This document shows positions 1 to 7,260 of a stretch of DNA of 13,305 bases, piece after piece. The stretch is taken from assembly GCA_036521655.1 (NCBI GenBank), contig DATDHI010000132.1, positions 1 through 13,305 on the forward strand, written 5' to 3'. Below the pieces are notes generated by a model. The model saw only the letters and a list, made by a program, of their open reading frames with translations. It made no database searches and was not told the DNA's origin. The stretch comes from GCA-003244245 sp036521655. GTDB lineage: Bacteria > Actinomycetota > Actinomycetes > Mycobacteriales > Pseudonocardiaceae. The stretch's first letter is position 1, and every line of letters starts with the position of its first letter. The translations under genes were made by a program, and so were the position numbers.

Positions 1-1
1 G

Positions 2-484
2 GCCGAGCCGCTCGACGTGCTGCGGCCGTTCGTCCAGGCCGACCGCGCCGTCCGGGAGCTGCTCGTCCACCAACATGGCAGCTTCGGGGCCTCAGAAAGC
101 TTCGCGCAATGGGCGCTCGTGGCGGGCGGGCACGGCGAGGACCGGTCCGCCTCGACGTTGAGCGAACGCGAGCTCACCGTGCTCTCGTTGCTGCCCTCGC
201 TGCTGTCGCTGGGCGAGATCGCAGACGACCTCACCGTCTCAGTGAACACGGTGAAAAGCCACGTGCGCTCGATCTACACCAAGCTCGGCGTCAGCACCCG
301 GCGCACGGCTGTTCTCACCGCCCACGAGAACGGCCTACTCACCGGTCACAAGCCTGACTCGGCCGAGACCCGGCCCGATCCGATCGCATCCACCAGCGCC
401 CGGTGGTCGCGCTCGTTGTGGTCGGCGCAGGCCTGCGCGAACTCGCGGATAGACACGTCGAACGTCGGACCGGACCCGAGGTAG
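2..484 (+). CDS. LuxR-family transcriptional regulator, C-terminal part (partial, 5' end outside window)
   Basis: The reading frame is open from base 2, so the N-terminal part lies outside the window and about 160 residues are visible. A LuxR/GerE DNA-binding helix-turn-helix spans roughly 166-345: it opens with LSERELTVLSLL and continues through IADDLTVSVNTVKSHVRSIY and KLGVSTRR. The stretch before it (RPFVQADRAVRELLVHQHG) resembles the region preceding the HTH in large MalT/LAL-type ATP-dependent LuxR regulators, so the complete protein may be of that class; this is inference. The HTH would bind DNA as a transcription activator or repressor. The last 45 or so residues (about 349-484) are antisense to the end of the convergent DUF2252 gene and look non-conserved, so the natural stop may have been lost. 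Target genes cannot be read from the sequence. Confidence 0.85.
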   Translation, partial: AEPLDVLRPFVQADRAVRELLVHQHGSFGASESFAQWALVAGGHGEDRSASTLSERELTVLSLLPSLLSLGEIADDLTVSVNTVKSHVRSIYTKLGVSTRRTAVLTAHENGLLTGHKPDSAETRPDPIASTSARWSRSLWSAQACANSRIDTSNVGPDPR

Positions 485-1788
485 GCCGCGATCGCAACGC
501 GGTCCCCCGACCGCGCGTGGGCCCTGGCCAACGTCCAGCCGCACAGCTCGCCGTAGGCCTGCATCCCGTCTGGCAGCATCGTCTCGACCTCCGCCGAGCC
601 TTTCCAGTCGCGCAACTGCCGCAGGTAGAAGTCTCGGGTTTGCCCGTCAATGCCCTGGACACGGACCCAGCCGAGGAAGATGTCGCTGACGGTCTGCATG
701 AGCCGCTGCCCGACCACCACCCGCTGGCCGGCATTGTCGTACTCACTGTGCCCGACGAAGTCCTCCAGCACTGACGGGCCCGCCTCCTTCGCCTGCAGGA
801 ACAGCGGGTCGCGCTCGTCGTCGCCGAGCATGAGCACGATCCAGCAGCGGGTGCCGACGCTGCCGACCCCGACGACCTTGCGGGCCATGTCCACGACCCG
901 GTACTGGTCCAGCAGCGTCCTGCGCTCCGCTCCCAAGGTGTCCCGGTACATCCGGACTAAGCCGCCCAACTGCCGCTCGACCTCGCCGGGCTCCGTAGCC
1001 TCCCCGGCGATGTCGCGCAGCGGGACGATCTGCGGAGGGTCCGCAATGATCCCCGCTCGGCCGTCCTTAACCCCGACGAACTGCTTGAGAGCCCGGAGGT
1101 TGTCCCTGCTGCGCGCCTTGGCGGCGGCGCGCGCGAGCGCCTTGCGCCGCTCGCCGAGCCGCTGGACAAGGGACTGCATCCGAGCCATGTCCGCCAGGGC
1201 GTACCAGACCTCGAGCGAGGGGCGGCCGGCGAAGTCACGCATTGCCCGGCGGTAAGCGGTGACGGCGGCGAGCACGACGGCCTCGCGCTCCTCGATCGGG
1301 TAGCCGTTCTCCCGCGCGGCGATCTCCAAGCTGGCCGCAAGGCGCTTGACGTCCCACTCCCACGGCCCGGGCAGCGTCTCGTCGAAATCGTTGATGTCGA
1401 AGACGAGCTGCCGCTCCGGGGAGGCGAACAAGCCGAAGTTGGACAGGTGAGCATCCCCGCAGGCCTGGACAAGGAGACCGGACCGGGGGGTCAGCGCCAG
1501 ATCGCTCGCCATCACCAGCGCGGCGCCCCGGAAGAAGGTGAACGCCGAGACTGCCATCCGGCCGTAGCGGATCGGCAGCAGTTCAGGCACCCGGGACGCG
1601 GCTTGGCTCTCCAGCAGTTCTATTGGGTCGGGCCGCCCCGGGCCGGGGGCGAACTCAGCGTGGCTGGAGCGAGGCACCTCGGCACGAGCCGCCTTCCCCC
1701 GCGCGACGCGCTGCTCGCGCGTCGGACGGGGCACCTCGTCAGGCCGCCGCGTGGCTCCCGGCGGCCGTGCAGTGTCCACCTCGCTCAT
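346..1788 (-). CDS. DUF2252 family protein
   Basis: This 480-residue protein has the usual length and motifs of DUF2252, a family of unknown biochemical function. Visible motifs are GDAHLSNFG (residues 111-119), DINDFDE (131-137), GVGSVGTR (307-314) followed by LQAKEA with Lys334, and QRVVVGQRLMQ (about 355-365). The first pair resembles the catalytic HGDxHxxN and metal-binding Asp motifs of aminoglycoside-phosphotransferase/kinase-like proteins, and the second pair resembles a glycine loop plus lysine. A kinase-like activity is only inferred. No signal peptide or membrane segment is visible, so it is probably cytoplasmic. The ATG at 1788 has AGGAGGA about 8 bases upstream. It starts 64 bp after the DUF1269 stop on the same strand, so the two probably share a transcript. 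Its 3' end overlaps the convergent LuxR gene by 139 bp. Confidence 0.9.
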   Translation of the reverse strand: MSEVDTARPPGATRRPDEVPRPTREQRVARGKAARAEVPRSSHAEFAPGPGRPDPIELLESQAASRVPELLPIRYGRMAVSAFTFFRGAALVMASDLALTPRSGLLVQACGDAHLSNFGLFASPERQLVFDINDFDETLPGPWEWDVKRLAASLEIAARENGYPIEEREAVVLAAVTAYRRAMRDFAGRPSLEVWYALADMARMQSLVQRLGERRKALARAAAKARSRDNLRALKQFVGVKDGRAGIIADPPQIVPLRDIAGEATEPGEVERQLGGLVRMYRDTLGAERRTLLDQYRVVDMARKVVGVGSVGTRCWIVLMLGDDERDPLFLQAKEAGPSVLEDFVGHSEYDNAGQRVVVGQRLMQTVSDIFLGWVRVQGIDGQTRDFYLRQLRDWKGSAEVETMLPDGMQAYGELCGWTLARAHARSGDRVAIAAYLGSGPTFDVSIREFAQACADHNERDHRALVDAIGSGRVSAESGL

Positions 1789-1831
1789 CGCCCATTCCTC
1801 CTCATCCTCCTCGCGGAGGTTCAGACCGTCC

Positions 1832-1859
1832 CGGGATCAGGCCCGCTCGGGATCAGGCC
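1832..1859. repeat. Short direct repeat at the DUF1269 stop codon
   Basis: The 12-mer CGGGATCAGGCC occurs at 1832-1843 and again at 1848-1859, with a 16-base period. The second copy contains the stop codon of the minus-strand DUF1269 gene (1853-1855). The repeat lies in the 64-bp spacer before DUF2252. It may be a small local duplication; no function is evident. Confidence 0.6.
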
Positions 1860-2344
1860 GTCTCGGCGAAGGCCTCACGCAGCCGCGCCTCCTGCTCCGC
1901 CGACAGGTTGGTCGAGACCAGGGATGCCCCGGTGGACTTGAACTGCTCCAGCACTCGGTCCGCGACAGCATTGGAGGACATCACGAACAGGGCCGACGTC
2001 CCGGGCGTGACGTCGTCGCGCACCTTGCGGACGAAGTCGTCGTCGATGCCCACGTCGGCCAGCGAGCCGGACAGCGCGCCCATCGCCGCGCCCACCGCCA
2101 GCCCGAGCAGCGGCACGAAGAAGATCAGGCCGAACAGCAGCCCCCAGAAGGCGCCCCCGAGAGCACCAGCACCGGTAAGGCTGCTCAGCTGCTCGGTCTT
2201 CGGCTTCTTCCGGCCCTCCGGCCAGGTTACGTAAGCCGCGTCGTTGATGCGGATCAGTTCCTCTTTCTGCAACCGCTCCAGCAGTTCGAGCGCGTTCTGC
2301 GCCCCGCCCGCCGAATCGAATTTCCACACCGTCAATGTCGCCAT
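1853..2344 (-). CDS. DUF1269 family protein with glycine-rich membrane segment
   Basis: This 163-residue protein matches the DUF1269 family, whose function is unknown. The N-terminal part (ATLTVWKFDSAGGAQNALEL) is the family's typical opening strand and helix. Residues about 57-96 form a Gly/Ala-rich hydrophobic hairpin of glycine-zipper type (GALGGAFWGLLFG, then GLAVGAAMGALSG), which should insert in the membrane. The C-terminal part (DDDFVRKVRDDVTPGTSALFVM and onward) is a soluble alpha/beta region. The ATG at 2344 was chosen because translation from it begins with the family N-terminus and GAGGAGG lies about 7 bases upstream; the frame stays open further upstream but without family similarity. 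It precedes DUF2252 on the same strand by 64 bp, which suggests an operon. Proteins of this kind are common in actinobacterial stress regions; a stress role here is inference. Confidence 0.88.
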   Translation of the reverse strand: MATLTVWKFDSAGGAQNALELLERLQKEELIRINDAAYVTWPEGRKKPKTEQLSSLTGAGALGGAFWGLLFGLIFFVPLLGLAVGAAMGALSGSLADVGIDDDFVRKVRDDVTPGTSALFVMSSNAVADRVLEQFKSTGASLVSTNLSAEQEARLREAFAETA

Positions 2345-2747
2345 GCCCAACCTCCTCGGACCGATCGGCCAGTTGCCCGCGATCGACCCCCGAGCGCGCT
2401 CCGCTGGGGAGCGCCGCAAACCTCCCGGGCACCACCGACCGCCGCTGCACTCTGCGGACTTCCGCCCCTGCCCGGCATCACCCACGACGGGCGAGCCCAC
2501 CCGGCCGCCCGTGCCACCGGGCCGGCGTGCCGCCGCTGTCGTGCACGAGGAGCACCGCTCAGGGACGCCACAGCGCCGACGCCGGCCGCGCCCCCAAGCG
2601 GGCATTCATCTGCTCTGGATGAGGGCATCACCCGATCTCCGCACGACTATCGATCACGTCGCCGGCGGACGCGCGAGCCGGGCCCGCGCGGACGCGCCGG
2701 GCCGAAACGCCCGTCCGAGCCCGGACCGAGGAAACGAGGAGAACGCC
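2345..2747. other. Divergent intergenic region, no gene recognised
   Basis: This 403-bp gap separates the start of DUF1269 (minus) from the start of DUF7144 (plus), so it must carry both promoters. Open frames cross it on both strands, but they are low-complexity Arg/Pro/Gly-rich readings with no recognisable family. I could not find a convincing -35/-10 pair or a SigF-like GTTT-GGGT pair at proper spacing. No RNA gene or strong inverted repeat was seen. Confidence 0.5.
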
Positions 2748-3188
2748 ATGTCCGAGACCACCCGCGGTCACACGACATCCGCCGCGAACTACGGGGCGGG
2801 CGAGGTCACCGGCTGGGTCGGCTGGATCTTCTTCGCCGCAATCATGCTGATCATGCTCGGCTCCTTCCAGGCGATCGAAGGGCTCGTCGCGATCTTCCAC
2901 CAGGGCTACTACCTGGTTCAACCCAGCGGTTTGGTGATCAACGTCGACTTCGCCACGTGGGGCTGGACGCACCTGATCCTGGGCATCATCGCCATTGCAG
3001 CCGGACTCGGGCTGATGGCCGGCAACATGTTCGCCCGGGTGATCGGCGTCATCGTGGCCATGCTCAGCGCGATCGTCAACCTGGCCTTCCTGGCGGCGTA
3101 CCCCGTCTGGTCCACGATTATCATCACCCTCGACGTCATCGTGATCTACGCCATCATCGTGCACGGCCGCGAGCTGAAGACGGTGTGA
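2748..3188 (+). CDS. DUF7144 family four-helix membrane protein
   Basis: This 146-residue hydrophobic protein has four predicted transmembrane segments at about residues 23-45, 72-92, 96-118 and 120-138. A polar loop of some 25 residues (HQGYYLVQPSGLVINVDFAT) lies between the first and second. The FFAAIMLIMLGSFQAIEGL and WGWTHLILGIIAIAAGLGL patterns match the DUF7144 family of actinobacterial membrane proteins, which has no known function. The ATG at 2748 has GAGGAG about 7 bases upstream; the frame is open far upstream, but that part has no hydrophobic or family signal. The gene stands alone, divergent from DUF1269. It is followed 4 bases after its stop by a perfect hairpin shared with the convergent SHOCT gene. 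Confidence 0.85.
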   Translation: MSETTRGHTTSAANYGAGEVTGWVGWIFFAAIMLIMLGSFQAIEGLVAIFHQGYYLVQPSGLVINVDFATWGWTHLILGIIAIAAGLGLMAGNMFARVIGVIVAMLSAIVNLAFLAAYPVWSTIIITLDVIVIYAIIVHGRELKTV

Positions 3189-3192
3189 GTGC

Positions 3193-3240
3193 ACCCGTGA
3201 GTGGCAATGCGAGCCAGGGCTCGCATTGCCACTCACGGGT
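3193..3240. terminator. Perfect 22-bp-stem hairpin between convergent genes (bidirectional terminator candidate)
   Basis: Bases 3193-3214 and 3219-3240 are exact reverse complements (left arm begins ACCCGTGAGTGGCAATGC), with a 4-base loop CAGG at 3215-3218. The hairpin starts 4 bases after the DUF7144 stop. Its last base is also the last base of the SHOCT stop codon on the other strand. Position and symmetry fit a bidirectional transcription terminator, although there is no clear T-tract on either side. Confidence 0.75.
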
Positions 3241-3518
3241 CAGCCGTTGAGGATCCGGGTCTTCTGCTGTTCGAACTCGGCATCGCTGAGCACACCCTGG
3301 GTCTTCAGCTCGCCGAGTTGCTTCAACTGGGCGAGCTTGTCGTCCATGTTTGGGGCAGCCGGCGGTTCCTCCTGGTAGGGCTCCTCCTCCGGAGGGGCCT
3401 GCTGCTGGGCTTGCTGTGCCCACCGGCCGGCTTGGCGTCTGGACACACGATTGGACACCGCGGTGGCCGTACCGGCGATGACCGCCGTGCGGGCGACACC
3501 GCGAAGGAGACCGGGCAT
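3240..3518 (-). CDS. SHOCT domain-containing small protein
   Basis: This 92-residue protein ends in a SHOCT domain (residues about 60-90): DKLAQLKQLGELKTQGVLSDAEF followed by EQQKTRIL. The domain is a short two-helix motif with the typical G-x-(I/L)-(S/T)-x-x-E-F core, often found at the C-terminus of membrane-associated or oligomerising proteins. The N-terminus (MPGLLRGVARTAVIAGTATAVSNRV) is mildly hydrophobic and basic and could sit at the membrane. Residues 34-56 form a Gln, Pro and Glu-rich linker. The ATG at 3518 has GAGAGG about 8 bases upstream; an upstream in-frame extension would only repeat antisense of DUF6325. It lies 43 bp downstream of DUF6325 on the same strand, which suggests cotranscription. 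Its stop codon touches the 3193-3240 hairpin. Confidence 0.85.
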   Translation of the reverse strand: MPGLLRGVARTAVIAGTATAVSNRVSRRQAGRWAQQAQQQAPPEEEPYQEEPPAAPNMDDKLAQLKQLGELKTQGVLSDAEFEQQKTRILNG

Positions 3519-3561
3519 GGTGGGATCCTCTCTCTCGACAGGCACTCGATAGGTGGGGGGC

Positions 3562-4005
3562 TCAGGCGTCGACCGGCTCGGTCGCGTCCAGCGCCGCGGC
3601 CAGGTCCTCGACGGGGATCCGTCCCCCGGCGACGAGCTCACCGCCGGCGCGGCGCAGCGCAGCTGCGAACGGGGCCGCCCACACGTTCTCGTAGAGCAGG
3701 ATCCCCGCGGCACTACCCGGTTTGACGGCGGCCGCGGCCTCGTTGATGTCCTCGCGCCCGAACACGCCGGAGGAGGAGCCGTGCAGGATGTTGAAGTCGA
3801 GCTGGCCGTCCCCGTCCAGGTCGCCGACCTCGAGCACGACGACGGATCCGTCCGCATCCTTGCGGATGAAGACGAGGTCGAGGATCCGCACGATGCCCCG
3901 GTCGACCAGGTCCAGGAGCAGGGGCATGGCCTCCCCGGTCAGGCGTGCACCCGGAAACTCGACCACCAGGTAGTCGACCGGGCCCATCTCGCGATCGTCA
4001 CTCAT
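3562..4005 (-). CDS. DUF6325 family protein
   Basis: This 147-residue protein opens with MGPVDYLVVEFPG (from residue 7), the hallmark of DUF6325, a family of unknown function seen in actinobacteria. Other family-like stretches are LLDLVDRGIVRILDLVFIRKD (30-50) and GILLYENVWAAPFAAALRRAGG (101-122). Residues 62-70 read DLDGDGQLD, a DxDxDGxxD acidic loop that looks able to bind calcium; whether it does is not known. No membrane segment is obvious. The ATG at 4005 has AAAGGG 6 bases upstream. It is the first gene of a minus-strand pair with SHOCT. It is divergent from the sulfatase gene across about 250 bp. Confidence 0.87.
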   Translation of the reverse strand: MSDDREMGPVDYLVVEFPGARLTGEAMPLLLDLVDRGIVRILDLVFIRKDADGSVVVLEVGDLDGDGQLDFNILHGSSSGVFGREDINEAAAAVKPGSAAGILLYENVWAAPFAAALRRAGGELVAGGRIPVEDLAAALDATEPVDA

Positions 4006-4258
4006 GTCGACCCTTTCACCGGTTGGCTAGCACGCCACAGTTGAGAGTTACGCGATGACCGGCATCATCGCCGCGAATGCACCGGATCGGCCTCATCCCC
4101 AACAGATGAACATGGCGCCGCCAGGTCGCTCACCTGGACGGGGTGATGCCGTCGCGGGGCGGCAGAGCTTCGCTCGGACCCAGCACGGGGGCGACCCACC
4201 GCCGCTGTGGCTATCGGCCGGGGAGCATCGGCCAGGCTGGCCCGAGCGGAGGACTTCG
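4006..4258. other. Divergent region between DUF6325 and sulfatase
   Basis: These 253 bp lie between the two divergent start codons and should contain promoters for both directions. The sulfatase frame stays open back to an ATG at 4055, but that stretch (Pro/Arg-rich, no ribosome site) is probably a leader and not protein. No convincing -35/-10 pair was recognised. Confidence 0.4.
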
Positions 4259-6610
4259 ATGGCGTTGAGCGAGTACCGGCGGGGCGCAACGTTCCCCGGG
4301 TTGATCGGGCGGACGACCGACGAGTCGCGCCCCGCATGGCCGCAGCCGCTGCGGGCGCAGCCGGGCTCCCCGAACGTCGTGATGATCGTCCTGGACGACA
4401 CCGGATTCGGGCAGGTGGGCTGTTACGGCAGCCCCATCGCCACACCGAACTTCGACGCGCTCGCCGCAGCTGGGCTGCTCTACAACAACATGCACACCAC
4501 GGCGTTGTGCTCCCCGTCCCGCTCGTGCATCATCACCGGCCGCAACCACCACTCCAACGGGATGGCGGCGATCACTGAGCTCGCCACCGGATACCCGGGC
4601 TACGACGGCAACATCCCGTTCGAGAACGGGTTCCTCTCGGAGATGCTGCAGCAGCACGGCTACAACACCTACATGGTGGGCAAGTGGCACCTGATGCCCT
4701 CCGAGCAGGAGTCGGCTGCGGGACCATACGACCGCTGGCCGCTGGGCCGCGGCTTCGACCGTTTCTACGGCTTCCTGGGCGGCGACACCAGCCAGTGGTA
4801 TCCCGACCTCGTACACGACAACCATCAGGTGGAGCCCCCGCGCAGCCCTGAGGAGGGCTACCACCTCACCGAGGACCTGGCCGACCGGGCGATCTCGTTC
4901 ATCGCCGACGCCAAGCAGGTCGCCCCCGACAAGCCCTTCTACCTGCACTTCTGCACCGGAGCGATGCACGCACCGCATCACGTGGCCAAGCCCTGGGCCG
5001 ACCGCTACACCGGCCGGTTCGACACCGGCTGGGACGCCTACCGGGAGGAGGTCTTCGCCCGGCAGAAGCAGCTCGGCGTGGTGCCGCCTGGCGCGGAGCT
5101 CTCCCGGCGCGATCCGGACGTCCCCGAGTGGGCGTCGCTGTCATCCGATGCCCGCCGGCTCGCCTCCCGGATGATGGAGGTCTTCGCCGGCTTCCTGTCC
5201 CACACCGACCACCAGGTGGGGCGGCTGCTGGACTTCCTGAAGGCGACCGGCGAGTTCGAGAACACGCTGATCATGGTCGTCTCCGACAACGGGGCCAGCG
5301 CCGAGGGCGGGGTCACCGGGACCACCAACGAGACGCAGTACTTCAACAACGCCCCGGAGTCGCTGCAGGACAGCCTGGCAAAGCTCGACGACATCGGCGG
5401 CCCGGACACCTTCAACCACTACCCGTGGGGCTGGACCTGGGCCGGCAACACGCCCTTCCGCCGCTGGAAGCGCGAGACCTACCGCGGCGGGGCGAGCGAC
5501 CCGTTCCTCGTGCACTGGCCTGCCGGCATCAAGGCCCGTGGCGAGATCCGCGCCCAGTACGAGCACATCATCGACATGGTCCCGACCGTCCTCGACGTGC
5601 TGGGCATCGAGCCGCCGGCCACCATCCGCGGCGTCACCCAGGCGCCGCTCCATGGGGTCAGCTTCGCGCACTCCTTCGACGACGCGAGCGCCCCGACGCG
5701 GCACCACACCCAGTACTTCGAGATGTTCGGCCACCGCGCGATCGACCACGATGGCTGGCGGGCGGTGTGCCCGTGGCCCGGTCCGTCCTTCAGCGAGGCC
5801 GGCCGGCCGTTCGGGTCGGAGATCTCCGCCGAGACGCTCGCCGACCTCGATGCCCACCACTGGGAGCTCTACCACGTCTCCGAAGACTTCGCCGAGACCC
5901 GGAATCTCGCCGCCGAACATCCGGACAAGGTTATCGCGTTGATCGCGCAGTGGTACGTCGAAGCCGGCCGCTACAACGTGCTGCCTCTCGACGGCAGCGC
6001 CCTGACCCGGCTGATGGTCGAACGCCCGCAGATCACCCAGGACCGCAGCACGTACACGTTCTGGCCAGGCACCACGACCGTGCCGTTCACTGTCGCCCCC
6101 CGGGTGCTCAACCGCCCGCACAGCATCACCGCCGACGCGGAGATACCGCCTGCGGGCGCCGAAGGAGTGCTGCTGTGCCAGGGCGCCAACACAGCGGGCT
6201 TCACGTTATACGTGAAGGACGACAAGCTCCATTACGCGCACAACTACGTCGGCCGGGCCATCTACCGGGTCTCCTCCTCCGGCACCGTCCCTGAAGGCCG
6301 GCACCGCCTACGATTCGAGTTCGAGCCCACCGGGAAGCCGGACTTCACCGCTGGCACGGGCGCGCCTGGGCGGGCGCAGCTCTACATCGACGGCGAACTC
6401 GTCGGGCAGACCGACTTGGAGGTCACCACGCCGGTCATCTTCAACCCGGGCGCGCTGTCCTGCGGCGCCAATCCCGGCGCACCGATCGTCCCGGACTACC
6501 AGGCTCCGTTCCGGTTCACCGGGGTGCTGCATGCCGTCACCGTCGACCTCAGCGGCGACCTCATCACCGACAGCGAGGCCGAGATGCGGATGGCCATGTC
6601 CCGGCAGTGA
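4259..6610 (+). CDS. Arylsulfatase, Cys-type formylglycine-dependent (large AtsA-like form)
   Basis: This 783-residue enzyme hydrolyses sulfate esters; the substrate is not predictable. The signature LCSPSRSCIITG holds the Cys84 that a formylglycine-generating enzyme would convert to the catalytic residue, with Arg88 following. Other expected active-site residues are Asp46-Asp47 (IVLDDTGFG), Lys142 and His144 (GKWHL), His237 (MHAPHH), Asp343-Asn344 (VVSDNG) and Lys404 (RRWKRETYRGG). The alkaline phosphatase-like domain covers about 35-575. Residues about 600-783 form a beta-rich extension, and the total length matches the roughly 790-residue mycobacterial AtsA/AtsD class. No signal peptide is seen, so it is probably cytoplasmic. 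The ATG at 4259 was chosen because GGAGG lies at 4248-4252 with a 6-base spacer and translation begins at the family-like FPGLIGRTTDESRPAWP region; the frame is open back to 4055. The potassium channel gene follows after 50 bases. Confidence 0.95.
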   Translation: MALSEYRRGATFPGLIGRTTDESRPAWPQPLRAQPGSPNVVMIVLDDTGFGQVGCYGSPIATPNFDALAAAGLLYNNMHTTALCSPSRSCIITGRNHHSNGMAAITELATGYPGYDGNIPFENGFLSEMLQQHGYNTYMVGKWHLMPSEQESAAGPYDRWPLGRGFDRFYGFLGGDTSQWYPDLVHDNHQVEPPRSPEEGYHLTEDLADRAISFIADAKQVAPDKPFYLHFCTGAMHAPHHVAKPWADRYTGRFDTGWDAYREEVFARQKQLGVVPPGAELSRRDPDVPEWASLSSDARRLASRMMEVFAGFLSHTDHQVGRLLDFLKATGEFENTLIMVVSDNGASAEGGVTGTTNETQYFNNAPESLQDSLAKLDDIGGPDTFNHYPWGWTWAGNTPFRRWKRETYRGGASDPFLVHWPAGIKARGEIRAQYEHIIDMVPTVLDVLGIEPPATIRGVTQAPLHGVSFAHSFDDASAPTRHHTQYFEMFGHRAIDHDGWRAVCPWPGPSFSEAGRPFGSEISAETLADLDAHHWELYHVSEDFAETRNLAAEHPDKVIALIAQWYVEAGRYNVLPLDGSALTRLMVERPQITQDRSTYTFWPGTTTVPFTVAPRVLNRPHSITADAEIPPAGAEGVLLCQGANTAGFTLYVKDDKLHYAHNYVGRAIYRVSSSGTVPEGRHRLRFEFEPTGKPDFTAGTGAPGRAQLYIDGELVGQTDLEVTTPVIFNPGALSCGANPGAPIVPDYQAPFRFTGVLHAVTVDLSGDLITDSEAEMRMAMSRQ

Positions 6611-6617
6611 CAGCGCG

Positions 6618-6649
6618 GCTCGGTCCAAGGAGGGCTCGGTCCAAGGAGG
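6618..6649 (+). repeat. Tandem duplication of a 16-base unit carrying a perfect Shine-Dalgarno
   Basis: The unit GCTCGGTCCAAGGAGG occurs twice back to back, at 6618-6633 and 6634-6649, between the sulfatase stop and the channel start. Each copy holds AAGGAGG, so two full-strength ribosome sites stand in series. The nearer lies 11 bases before the ATG at 6661 and the other 27 bases before it. Confidence 0.9.
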
Positions 6650-6660
6650 GACGGCCGGGG

Positions 6661-7260
6661 ATGACGACGCGGCGGTACGAGGACCTGAGCCGGACGGCGC
6701 GCCGCAGGCTGATTGCGAGGTCGCTGCTGCGCTCGGCGGCGTCGGTAACGTTGATGGTCACCGTGTACTACCTCGCTCCGCTGGACCGGCCCCTCGACAC
6801 CTGGACCGGGATCAGGTTCGTCATCGACCTACTGGTCGTCGCCGGCATCATTACCTGGCAGGTGCGGGCCGTCGTCGATTCCGAGTTCCCCCGGCTGCGG
6901 GCGATCGAGGCCGTGGCGATCGGCCTGCCACTTCTGCTGCTGGTGTACGCCTCCACCTATGTCGTGGTCTCCGGGAACCAGGCCGGGAGCTTCACCGAGA
7001 ATCTCGGCCACACCGGTGCCCTCTACTTCACCATCACCGTCTTCTCGACCGTCGGCTTCGGGGACATCGCGCCGACGAGCGAGGTCGCGCGCATCATCAC
7101 GATGACGCAGATGCTCGTTGGCCTGGCGGCGGTGGGCCTGGTGGCGAGGATCCTGCTGGGCGCGGTGCAGATGGCCGTCGAGCGGCGGACCGAGGTGACA
7201 CCGGATCCACCACCGGCACCGGCCCCCCGGGGATCGTCATCGGGCGGCCGGATCCCCTGA
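6661..7260 (+). CDS. Potassium channel family protein (2TM pore domain, Ion_trans_2 type)
   Basis: This 199-residue membrane protein carries the K+ selectivity filter TVGFGD at residues 130-135, preceded by a pore helix (GALYFTITVFS). The pore domain is flanked by membrane helices at about 82-103 and 143-166. Two further hydrophobic segments lie at about 25-40 and 50-68, so four helices in total are likely. No RCK/TrkA nucleotide-binding domain follows; the tail after residue 175 is short, Pro-rich and probably disordered. It should conduct K+ across the cytoplasmic membrane as a tetramer. The ATG at 6661 is preferred for its strong AAGGAGG sites. A GTG at 6607 overlapping the sulfatase stop (GTGA) is an alternative that would add 18 basic residues. 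It is very probably cotranscribed with the sulfatase. Its 3' end overlaps the convergent AI-2E gene by 24 bp. Confidence 0.92.
   Translation: MTTRRYEDLSRTARRRLIARSLLRSAASVTLMVTVYYLAPLDRPLDTWTGIRFVIDLLVVAGIITWQVRAVVDSEFPRLRAIEAVAIGLPLLLLVYASTYVVVSGNQAGSFTENLGHTGALYFTITVFSTVGFGDIAPTSEVARIITMTQMLVGLAAVGLVARILLGAVQMAVERRTEVTPDPPPAPAPRGSSSGGRIP

Noticed and set aside
1751..3250. Plus-strand 499-codon open frame across DUF1269 and DUF7144
   Set aside because: Arg/Pro/His-rich composition, no family signal, antisense or out of frame to two well-supported genes with good ribosome sites.
4055..4258. Upstream in-frame extension of the sulfatase to an ATG at 4055
   Set aside because: No ribosome site and Pro/Arg-rich non-family sequence; ATG 4259 has GGAGG with a 6-base spacer and the family N-terminus.
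5141..6121. Minus-strand 326-codon open frame antisense to the sulfatase
   Set aside because: Typical GC-rich antisense shadow; the sulfatase active-site residues are on the plus strand.
5128..6294. Plus-strand 388-codon open frame inside the sulfatase
   Set aside because: Shadow frame of the sulfatase; low-complexity Arg/Pro-rich translation with no motif.
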